Positions 1 to 5,817 of a DNA stretch of 6,756 nt are shown here, piece by piece. The position numbers and the translations under genes are program-made. Source of the DNA: Planctomycetota bacterium (lineage in GTDB: Bacteria > Planctomycetota > Phycisphaerae > WQYP01); NCBI GenBank assembly GCA_021852225.1, contig JAJZOA010000259.1, forward strand, positions 1-6,756. Reading direction: 5' to 3'. The notes under the pieces are model-generated. The model was not told the DNA's origin and ran no database searches. It saw nothing but the letters and a program-made list of their open reading frames with translations. Each line of letters starts with the position of its first letter. Within the stretch, counting starts at the first letter, position 1.

Positions 1-124
1 TCCGGCGGAAAATATTGCCCGGATTATTTTTGATATTCTCCGGTCGGCCCTCAATCCGCGAGCTAATTTGCTTGCGGTAAAAGTATGGGAAACACCCAAA
101 ACATGGTGCGAAGTAACCGCGTAA
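1..124 (+). CDS. queD: 6-carboxy-5,6,7,8-tetrahydropterin synthase (QueD / PTPS family), C-terminal fragment
   Basis: Only the last 40 codons are in the window (frame from base 2, TAA at 122-124); the gene begins to the left. The fragment opens with PAENIARIIFDIL, matching the family's (T/S)xEN helix, and then has LLAVKVWETPKTWCEV. In the family, the Glu of this W-E-T motif anchors the pterin ring. QueD converts 7,8-dihydroneopterin triphosphate to 6-carboxytetrahydropterin in the cytoplasm, the second step of queuosine/7-deazaguanine synthesis. The zinc-binding histidines and catalytic Cys would lie upstream and cannot be checked. A eukaryote-type 6-pyruvoyl-tetrahydropterin synthase role cannot be excluded from the C-terminus alone, though the VWETP wording is typical of bacterial QueD. 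The gene is convergent with the HEAT-repeat gene, with only 20 bp between the two stop codons and no obvious T-tailed terminator. Confidence 0.85.
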   Translation, partial: PAENIARIIFDILRSALNPRANLLAVKVWETPKTWCEVTA

Positions 125-144
125 ACGCCTCCGGCGCCGACGAT

Positions 145-1191
145 TCAGTGCCGTTTGGCCAGATCCGCCAGATGATGCAATTCTATAAGTCCGGCGGCGG
201 CGGCAATTTCCACTTTAGGGTCCGGGTCTTTGAATAGTTTCTTCAGAACATGGGCATTGTACGCTACCGGAATGGAACCCAGGGCCAGCGCCGCCAGCAC
301 TCGCAATTGCGGGTTTTTATCCGCGGCACAAGTCAACGCTATTTTTTCCCCCAGCGTGCTGTTGCGCTGTCCTAAGCCGCGGGCGGCAATCAGTTGGGCC
401 GCAATCAGCGGATCATGCAGTCCGTTAAGCAGCACATTCGCCGCCAGTGGATTCTGCAACGACCGGCAGGTACTCATCGCGGCTAAATGGAACTGAGCGT
501 ATTTGCTTAGACTCATGGCTATAAGACTGTTGATCGCACGCGGGTCGCCAAGGCGGGCAAGGGCGGACGTAATGGCCATGCGGACGGCGGAATTCGGATC
601 GTTCACACCTGTTTTCAAAAGCATAATTGCCGAAGTATCGCCCAGACGTCCCAGCACAAATGCCGTGTTGGCCCGCACGGTGGGATTTTTGCTTTGCAGG
701 GTTTGGGCCAACTCGCCCATATGGCTGGTATGGCCCAGACGGGCCAAAGCATAAATGGCCGCAACTCGCACACTCTGGTCCCGGTCGGTCAACAGATGAT
801 CCAGTTCCTTCCGCACCGTTGCCAGGCGGCGTTTACCGGCGACAATCGCCGCCGAAAACCGAACCATGGAATCGGCATCCTTCAGGCCGCGGGCGATTAT
901 TTGATCAGCGGCTCGCGTTTTAAGCCCCTGGACGCTTTCAATCGCGGCGGCGCGCAGTGACGGATGCGGACTTTTGGCCATGCGGGCAAGCAGGTCTTCC
1001 ACCGGGGCAAGATGAATATGGGGCGGCGCGGGATGATCCGCTGCGCGCGCCACGGGTGAATTCCACACCGTACCGCCAGTCAGCACCAGCATGCTTACGC
1101 CCAAGGCGCGCATTCTCCTGGCGTTCCAAATCCCGCACAACCAACCGACCGGAAAGCCAAAGAGTCTAAACCCATTCTTAAAATGAATCAT
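145..1191 (-). CDS. Exported HEAT-repeat protein
   Basis: A 348-residue protein, probably a periplasmic or envelope scaffold; no enzymatic motif is visible. The N-terminus is a long basic N-region (residues 1-27), a hydrophobic core (about 28-42) and the likely cleavage site SPVARA-A near residue 50, so a Sec signal peptide with an extended N-region. There is no lipobox Cys. From about residue 65 to the end it is an alpha-solenoid: the second-helix signature (VRxxAxxALxxLG) recurs near residues 80, 110, 141, 172, 203, 235, 265, 297 and 327, which is nine repeats with a period of about 31. The best copies are at 141, 172 and 203 (ALARLG, VLGRLG, ALARLG). The ATG at 1191 is preceded by AAAGGTG at good spacing; an ATG at 1113 (residue 27) would also give a normal signal peptide but has AGGAG almost touching it. 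The gene lies 39 bp downstream of lnt on the same strand, so co-transcription is likely. Partner unknown; HEAT arrays usually bind proteins. Confidence 0.87.
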   Translation of the reverse strand: MIHFKNGFRLFGFPVGWLCGIWNARRMRALGVSMLVLTGGTVWNSPVARAADHPAPPHIHLAPVEDLLARMAKSPHPSLRAAAIESVQGLKTRAADQIIARGLKDADSMVRFSAAIVAGKRRLATVRKELDHLLTDRDQSVRVAAIYALARLGHTSHMGELAQTLQSKNPTVRANTAFVLGRLGDTSAIMLLKTGVNDPNSAVRMAITSALARLGDPRAINSLIAMSLSKYAQFHLAAMSTCRSLQNPLAANVLLNGLHDPLIAAQLIAARGLGQRNSTLGEKIALTCAADKNPQLRVLAALALGSIPVAYNAHVLKKLFKDPDPKVEIAAAAGLIELHHLADLAKRH

Positions 1192-1230
1192 GTTGTCACC
1201 TTTATTCCAATCCGTTACAGGATGTTACCG

Positions 1231-3024
1231 TCAAACACCTAAAAAAGCCTGCTTCTTACGGATATTCATAAGCCATCCGCCCAGGTCCCACGTCCATACG
1301 CCCCCCACCGCAAGCAGGTTCAAAAGTACCAGTGAACGGGCCAGCAGGTCGCCAGTCCGGCTGAACAGACTGATGCGCCGATCGATGGGCAGGCGGCCTA
1401 CCGCGACCCCACCCACCAATTTCCCTTTTCCCGCCGGCGGTCCGGCAAGTTTCAGCACACGGCCGTCGGAATCCACCAGGCCTGAATCGCCGCCATTGAC
1501 ACTGCGCGCAATGGAGACCCTGTTTTCCACCGCCCGCACTTCGCTTAATTGCAGATGTTGCAACAGTTCGGCGTTGCTGCTGTACCAGCCGTCATTGCTT
1601 ATGCTGACCAAAAACGCCGTACCCTTTTTTCCGCCGCGCGGCCGGGCCAGCATGCGACAGGGATGCGGCATGGCATCTTCATAACAGATCGGCGTGCCGA
1701 AATGCCACCGGTGCTTGCCCACGTGCAGCACAAAACGCCGCCATTTTGTGCCCGGGGTCAGGCTGTACACACCATTGGGACCGTAGGGCGTCAAATCCAG
1801 CAGCCATTTGTGAATCAGCGGGCCGGTTTGCTTAAATGGAATATATTCGCCGAACGGAACCAGATGATGTTTCGCATAAGGATGGCCGGTCAGGCCATGC
1901 TGGGGTGTGAAGAATACCGAGATATTCTGCAGTTTGTCCGGCCGACCGTTGGAACCAAAGTGAATGCCGCCCGAACCGACAAGAAAGGCCGCGCCAGTCT
2001 GACGGGAAAGTGCGATGAGCTTTTTTGCGTAGCCCTGATCGCGTTTCAATTCCCCGCGGCCATGTCCGGGCAGAAAGTCTTCCGCCGACATATCCAGCCA
2101 CGCCCGGTTTAAATCTCCGGGCACCATGGTCTCCGGCCAGACAATCAGATTCAAGTTCGGATGTGTCTTGGCCGCGGCAACGGATTGCGCACAAAATGCC
2201 CGGAACATGGCCTGTTCATCGGCGGCGGTTTGGGTGTCTTTCAGGGCTTGGGGAATGTGGCTTTCCACCACGGCCACCAGAGGCCCGGGGGAGATGACGC
2301 CGCGCTGTGTCAACCGATAACCCCCGTACGCGCAGCCGCCGGCCAGAATCAGCAGCGCCACGGCCCCATGAACGACTTTTTTTCTGTTGACACCAGACTG
2401 GTAAATTCCTCCGTCCGCGGCCACCCCATGTGGACCTTCGCCGCGTTGCAGAATTTCAACCAGGGCGCCTGCGGCGATACCGCACAAAAACGTCAGTCCG
2501 GAAACTCCGGCAAGGTCCGCGCATTGCAGCAGTGGCTTGCAGGGTGCCAGAGCGGTGCCCACCATAAACCAGGAAAAGCCGGACATGAATGTGCTGCGGA
2601 CATATTCCGCCGCCGTGAACGCCAGCGGCACCGCCAGCAGCACAGGAACGCGCAGGCGCACAACCCAGATCCGCAGAAGAACCCCAAAAATTGGAAAATA
2701 TATACCCATGTATAAACTTAATCCGATATAGCCACCCACCGTAACCGGAATAAGCCAGAAGCTGGCCACCAGAAAATAAATGAATCCGCCCGTCCACAAC
2801 AAAAGCAGCGGCCAGATGCCGCCGGGGCGGCCCAGAATCGCCAGGGTCAAGGGCGCCAGGGCAAAAAGCGCCAGCGGCCAAACCCCCGCGGGGGGAAATG
2901 CCAGCCATAACATCACGTTGGTCGTCAGAATAAGCAGCGCACACACGGGGAAGCGCATCCGCCCCGCGGCTTGAGGTTTTCCGCCAGCAGAGGACGCTTC
3001 GCCTGAATTATTGAGAGTCGCCAT
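1231..3024 (-). CDS. lnt: Apolipoprotein N-acyltransferase
   Basis: An inner-membrane enzyme that transfers an acyl chain from phospholipid to the N-terminal Cys of diacylglyceryl-lipoproteins, the last step of lipoprotein maturation. Numbered from the ATG at 3024 (597 residues), about seven hydrophobic segments fill roughly 25-235, a periplasmic nitrilase domain spans about 250-550, and a last hydrophobic segment lies near 560-583. The family's Glu-Lys-Cys triad is intact: E298 in WPET, K385 in AKHHLVPFGEYIPF and C447 in TPICYED. The accessory Glu (FGE, E393) and the Tyr-Glu after the Cys are also present. The NDGW and HLQLSEVRAVENR segments match the family, but the usual RSxNTGxS is RSVNGGDS. 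It is somewhat longer than the roughly 510-residue E. coli enzyme. The start is ambiguous: an in-frame GTG at 3039 adds five residues but overlaps the AAAAGG Shine-Dalgarno, so I prefer the ATG. It lies downstream of the PhoD-like gene and upstream of the HEAT gene. Confidence 0.95.
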   Translation of the reverse strand: MATLNNSGEASSAGGKPQAAGRMRFPVCALLILTTNVMLWLAFPPAGVWPLALFALAPLTLAILGRPGGIWPLLLLWTGGFIYFLVASFWLIPVTVGGYIGLSLYMGIYFPIFGVLLRIWVVRLRVPVLLAVPLAFTAAEYVRSTFMSGFSWFMVGTALAPCKPLLQCADLAGVSGLTFLCGIAAGALVEILQRGEGPHGVAADGGIYQSGVNRKKVVHGAVALLILAGGCAYGGYRLTQRGVISPGPLVAVVESHIPQALKDTQTAADEQAMFRAFCAQSVAAAKTHPNLNLIVWPETMVPGDLNRAWLDMSAEDFLPGHGRGELKRDQGYAKKLIALSRQTGAAFLVGSGGIHFGSNGRPDKLQNISVFFTPQHGLTGHPYAKHHLVPFGEYIPFKQTGPLIHKWLLDLTPYGPNGVYSLTPGTKWRRFVLHVGKHRWHFGTPICYEDAMPHPCRMLARPRGGKKGTAFLVSISNDGWYSSNAELLQHLQLSEVRAVENRVSIARSVNGGDSGLVDSDGRVLKLAGPPAGKGKLVGGVAVGRLPIDRRISLFSRTGDLLARSLVLLNLLAVGGVWTWDLGGWLMNIRKKQAFLGV

Positions 3025-3039
3025 GAATCGCACACACAC

Positions 3040-3129
3040 CTTTTGTTATTGTAGAGAAAGCATTTGGTATCCGACCTGTTGCATATTTCCATCAACCGCG
3101 CGCCCGGACAGCCCCGGGCCGGTGCCGCA
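3040..3129 (-). promoter_or_regulatory. Intergenic leader upstream of lnt with a possible -10 box
   Basis: This 90-bp gap separates the stop of the PhoD-like gene from lnt. On the minus strand, TACAAT at 3053-3048 resembles a sigma-70 -10 hexamer, followed by AAAAGG as the ribosome site for lnt. No acceptable -35 lies 16-18 bp upstream; the best-spaced hexamers, such as GGTCGG, are poor. If it is used, the leader to the ATG at 3024 would be under 20 nt. lnt could instead be transcribed only by read-through from the upstream gene. Confidence 0.22.
3102..3119 (-). terminator. GC-rich hairpin after the PhoD-like gene (weak terminator or processing stem)
   Basis: GCCCGG and CCGGGC form a perfect 6-bp all-GC stem around a 6-nt loop, starting 10 bp past the stop codon of the PhoD-like gene. 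On the minus strand it is followed by GCGCGGTTGATGG, with no T-tract, so it is not a standard intrinsic terminator. It might attenuate or protect the transcript, or be chance in GC-rich DNA. Confidence 0.28.
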
Positions 3130-4473
3130 CTATTGTGCCGCCTGCAACTGAAGTTGCGGAATTGTCTTTTCGAACATGGTTTTGCCCGCCGAATTGCGCA
3201 GTTCCAGCGTGACATGCCGCTGTCCCAACGGGCCGCCGATGCGAATCAGGCCGAAGTTATGCACCAGCACCGGCCCCCCGATCCGGTTGGAATTTACAAA
3301 CGCGGCCGCCTGATCGTCGGTTATCGGCGCCGCCGCCAATGACGAGCTTGTCAGGTCGTACAATGGATATTGACCAAAAATGCCCTGGCCCGGCTGGCGC
3401 ACGGTCAATTCGCCAAAGCGCCGGTGACCGGAAAGAAAGATAACACCGCTTACATCATGCGAAAATATCCAGGCCAGCAGGTGCCTCCGCTCGCGGGAAA
3501 AATTGCCCCAGCTTTCATGGCCAGGATAATCGGCCAGCATCTGGTCGCCATCCACAATGAATTTGAACGTCGCCTTGCTGCGAAACAATCGCTTTTTGAG
3601 CCAGTTGATCTGCGTTTGACCCAGCATGACGCCCGGCTTGCCCTTGCTGCCCGGAACACGGAACGTTCGGTCATCCAGCAGGAAAAATTCGGCGTCGCCC
3701 ACGGTGAAGTGGCAGAATGTGGCCACCGTCGGACCAGTGCCGTAACCCGGATTCAGCCAATAGCGTTCAAAGGCTATCATCGATTCGCCGGAAAAAACAA
3801 ATCTTGAATCGCTGTGCGGAATGCCGAAATCCCGGTCGTCCCACGTCGCATAAATCGGACAGGATCGCATCAGCGGCTGAATCCCGCTAAACCGCCGGGC
3901 CTGTTCATATTTTTCCAGAATGAAACGCAAGGCGTGAACATAGGTATAGGGAAAGCCCGCCAGTGTACGCGGCAGATAGACGGAATTGCCCGCAAATATA
4001 AACGCCCGCGGCTGAAGCTTCGCTATCGTGTGCCAAATTTTCACACCCGGATACCGGCTGGTATCCGCACACGAACCGAACGCAAACGTGTAATTCCCAC
4101 CCGACCCGCGGACCGGATTCGTACGAATGATAAGCGGTGGCCCCGGCAGCAGTCGCCGCTGGCCGTTGATAAATAGCCGCAGGCTGTAATCCCGGTCCGG
4201 TTGCAGTCCGCCTATTGAGGCAGCCCCCACAAACGGCGGCGGCCCGTGCACCCCATCGCCCCACGCGGAAACTTCCCGCCCGGTGTTGACATCAAACGCC
4301 TGCACATGCACGCGGTCTGAAGTATTCAGTTCCATCCAGATTCGCGCGGAATTGGACGTGACCGCACCGATCGCAGGACCGGCGACAATATGGCCCGCCA
4401 GCGCAACACTGGCCATGGCCATCTGCAAAACCGCCGAAACCAAAAGAACCATTTTTAACAGCGAGTACCTCAT
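3130..4473 (-). CDS. Exported PhoD-like (alkaline phosphatase D superfamily) protein with degenerate metal-binding motifs
   Basis: A 447-residue protein from the ATG at 4473. Residues 1-27 form a Sec signal peptide (hydrophobic core, cleavage near VALA-G) without the twin arginine typical of PhoD. Residues 28-118 look like the PhoD N-terminal beta-sandwich (VAGPAIGAVTSNSARIW). The metallophosphatase domain follows: FAFGSCAD (C135, D137), then FAGNSVYLP where the family has GDxxYxD, then ATWDDRDFG where it has WDDHDFG, then FFLLDDRTFR, GQTQINWL, FLSGHRRFGEL where it has SGDxHxxEL, and YDLTSSSL. Active enzymes of the family use a Fe/Ca centre to hydrolyse phosphomono- or diesters. Here N163, R214, H350 and R352 replace expected ligands, so ordinary activity is doubtful, although C135, Y166, D212, D213 and D215 remain. 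The frame is intact and non-catalytic motifs are conserved, arguing against decay. No clear Shine-Dalgarno is seen. A TTG at 4479 would add two residues but is unlikely. Confidence 0.85.
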   Translation of the reverse strand: MRYSLLKMVLLVSAVLQMAMASVALAGHIVAGPAIGAVTSNSARIWMELNTSDRVHVQAFDVNTGREVSAWGDGVHGPPPFVGAASIGGLQPDRDYSLRLFINGQRRLLPGPPLIIRTNPVRGSGGNYTFAFGSCADTSRYPGVKIWHTIAKLQPRAFIFAGNSVYLPRTLAGFPYTYVHALRFILEKYEQARRFSGIQPLMRSCPIYATWDDRDFGIPHSDSRFVFSGESMIAFERYWLNPGYGTGPTVATFCHFTVGDAEFFLLDDRTFRVPGSKGKPGVMLGQTQINWLKKRLFRSKATFKFIVDGDQMLADYPGHESWGNFSRERRHLLAWIFSHDVSGVIFLSGHRRFGELTVRQPGQGIFGQYPLYDLTSSSLAAAPITDDQAAAFVNSNRIGGPVLVHNFGLIRIGGPLGQRHVTLELRNSAGKTMFEKTIPQLQLQAAQ

Positions 4474-4485
4474 GCGCAAAAGTTT

Positions 4486-4491
4486 AGCATA
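4486..4491 (-). promoter_or_regulatory. Possible -10 box for the PhoD-like gene
   Basis: On the minus strand TATGCT (4491-4486) matches four of six positions of TATAAT and lies 12 bp upstream of the ATG at 4473. Initiation here would leave a leader of about 6 nt, which would fit the lack of a Shine-Dalgarno. No good -35 is found at normal spacing, so this is weak. Confidence 0.2.
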
Positions 4492-4519
4492 AAGCGTCCG
4501 CCGATTCAGCAGCGCTTTA
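4490..4519. promoter_or_regulatory. Perfect 7-bp inverted repeat between divergent genes (candidate operator)
   Basis: TAAAGCG (4490-4496) and CGCTTTA (4513-4519) are exact inverted copies, 23 bp centre to centre, about two helical turns apart. The left arm touches the possible -10 of the PhoD-like gene and the right arm overlaps the possible -35 of the thiO-like gene, a position suited to a dimeric regulator acting on both promoters. No regulator gene is in the window, and a chance origin is possible. Confidence 0.3.
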
Positions 4520-4546
4520 CCGCGATGGCACCACGTCCGTTATACT
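4516..4546 (+). promoter_or_regulatory. Probable sigma-70-like promoter of the thiO-like gene
   Basis: TATACT at 4541-4546 matches five of six -10 positions. TTTACC at 4516-4521 is a fair -35 (four of six to TTGACA) but with a long 19-bp spacer. Initiation near 4553 would give a leader of about 23 nt containing GGAG (4563-4566) before the ATG at 4576. This layout places the alternative ATG at 4525 upstream of the transcript start and so supports 4576 as the true start. Confidence 0.42.
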
Positions 4547-4575
4547 TTCGTCGCGACTGTTTGGAGATTGCGTTC

Positions 4576-5739
4576 ATGAAAAGCATTGCAGCGGTGGATG
4601 TGCTGGTTTCAGGAGGCGGGATAATGGGCATGGCCGCCGCCTGGCGAATGGCCGACCGTGGTGCCCGGGTGCGGCTCCTGGAGCTTGGTCGGTGCGGACA
4701 GGGCGCCAGCCAGGCGGCGCTAGGCGCGTTATGGCCGCCTGCCATGGTGAATGCCGGTCATTTGCAGCAATTGCACCGTCAAAGCCTTTGGGATTACCCG
4801 CATTTTCTGCAGGCTTTGTATCGCGCAACCGGACGAAATGTTCCCTATTTAAGACAAGGTAAGTTGGAGCTTTTCTCCAGTGAAAAGGCTCTGGCGCAGG
4901 CACGCCAGCAGACGGCGGCGGCCTGTGAACAATGGCCCGCCTTAACTCCCGCACAGGCCGATCAGTCGCCACCGATTGACCCGGTGATGGAAATGCTTTC
5001 TCCCGCGGCAGCCCGGACACTCGAACCGATGGTCGAATGCGGCACGCTGGAAAGCCAGCTTTGCCGCTGGTCGGCACAGGTCAATGTCGAGGAATTGATT
5101 GCAGCCCTGCGCCAGGCGTGTATAAGTCGCGGCGTGATCATTGAGGAATATACGCCCGCGACCCGCCTGGACACGCTTGCTTCACGCGTCACCGGCATAA
5201 TCGCCGACGGCCGGACATTTCAGGCGGAAAAGTATCTGATCTGCACCGGCGTCTGGACACATCTGCTCGGTCAGCCTGTCGCGCCCGCGGTCATTGATCC
5301 GGTAAAAGGACAAGCCATGCTGCTGCAAACCCAACGGCCTGTTTTGCAGCATATTGTCAAACGCGAAAACATTTTTCTGGTGCCATGGCCCGACGGGCGA
5401 ATTCTGGTTGGTTCCACCACCGAACCGGAAGCGGGATATGATACGATCAACACGCCTGACGGAATAAATTTTCTGCGCAGCGGGGCCAATGGCGTTTGCC
5501 CCGCACTGGCCGAGGCCACCGTCGCTAAAATATGGGCCGGGCTGCGGCCGGCAGGCCCAAAACGCCGCCCCGTGATGGGAAAATTCGCCCAGTTCGACAA
5601 TCTGTATATATGTGCGGGTCATTTCAAAATAGGCATCGGTTTTGCGCCGCTGGCTTCCCAGGCGATGGCGGACCTTATTCTTGATGGCCAATGCGCCTGG
5701 GACCTGACTCCGTTCGCGCCGGGCCGAATGGACAACTGA
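4576..5739 (+). CDS. thiO: FAD-dependent glycine oxidase / D-amino-acid oxidase family protein (ThiO-like)
   Basis: A 387-residue cytoplasmic flavoenzyme of the DAO family. ThiO oxidises glycine to iminoacetate (dehydroglycine), which supplies the thiazole ring of thiamine, and releases H2O2. The ATG at 4576 follows GGAG by 9 nt. The Rossmann FAD site is VSGGGIMGMAAAWRMADRGA (residues 11-30), ending in an acidic residue at LLE. Next come QGASQAALGALWPP (about 42-55), like ThiO's GEASxAAAGMLAP; DPVKGQAMLL (about 241-250); and LVPWPDGRILVGSTTE (about 268-283). The C-terminal signature AGLRPAGPKRRPV carries R324, the expected carboxylate-binding Arg, followed by CAGHFKIGIGFAP. ThiO usually has GHFRNG there, so Lys and Ile replace Arg and Asn and the substrate may not be glycine. 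Length fits the family (about 370-390). No other thi gene is in view; the gene is transcribed alone, divergent from the PhoD-like gene. Sarcosine oxidase or another small-amine oxidase is the main alternative. Confidence 0.8.
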   Translation: MKSIAAVDVLVSGGGIMGMAAAWRMADRGARVRLLELGRCGQGASQAALGALWPPAMVNAGHLQQLHRQSLWDYPHFLQALYRATGRNVPYLRQGKLELFSSEKALAQARQQTAAACEQWPALTPAQADQSPPIDPVMEMLSPAAARTLEPMVECGTLESQLCRWSAQVNVEELIAALRQACISRGVIIEEYTPATRLDTLASRVTGIIADGRTFQAEKYLICTGVWTHLLGQPVAPAVIDPVKGQAMLLQTQRPVLQHIVKRENIFLVPWPDGRILVGSTTEPEAGYDTINTPDGINFLRSGANGVCPALAEATVAKIWAGLRPAGPKRRPVMGKFAQFDNLYICAGHFKIGIGFAPLASQAMADLILDGQCAWDLTPFAPGRMDN

Positions 5740-5817
5740 ATCTCCCCGGTACATTTTCGCTGACCGTCCTCCGTGACAGGTTCTCGACAGTACGCGCACG
5801 AACAGGACCTTGTCGCG
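5740..5817. other. Convergent intergenic gap, no clear terminator
   Basis: This 78-bp gap lies between the stop codons of the thiO-like gene and the glycosyltransferase. I see only short imperfect complementarity (GTTC with GAAC), a repeated GACAG, and no T-tract on either strand. Nothing in it can be named with confidence. Confidence 0.4.

Noticed and set aside
1129..1146. Possible lipobox (GWLCG) near residues 16-20 of the HEAT protein, which would make it a lipoprotein substrate of the adjacent Lnt.
   Set aside because: The Cys precedes the real hydrophobic core and lacks the L-(A/S)-(G/A)-C pattern; the AxA-type site near residue 50 fits better.
1549..2715. Long plus-strand open frames opposite lnt (1549-2112 and 2161-2715).
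   Set aside because: They mirror the GC-rich coding strand of lnt, have no recognisable domain or ribosome site, and lnt has a full catalytic triad in the opposite frame.
3130..4473. Frameshift or recent pseudogene as the explanation of the changed PhoD motifs.
   Set aside because: The frame is uninterrupted across 447 codons, and the changed residues are single-codon substitutions inside otherwise well-kept motifs.
4474..4479. TTG start at 4479 for the PhoD-like protein.
   Set aside because: It adds only two residues, has no Shine-Dalgarno, and an ATG follows at 4473.
4525..4575. Upstream in-frame ATG at 4525 giving a 17-residue longer oxidase.
   Set aside because: It lies before the probable -10 box (4541-4546), has no ribosome site, and the FAD motif sits at the normal distance from the ATG at 4576, which has GGAG at good spacing.
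5740..5817. Bidirectional terminator between the convergent genes.
   Set aside because: Only 4-bp complementarity with mismatches and no T-run on either strand.
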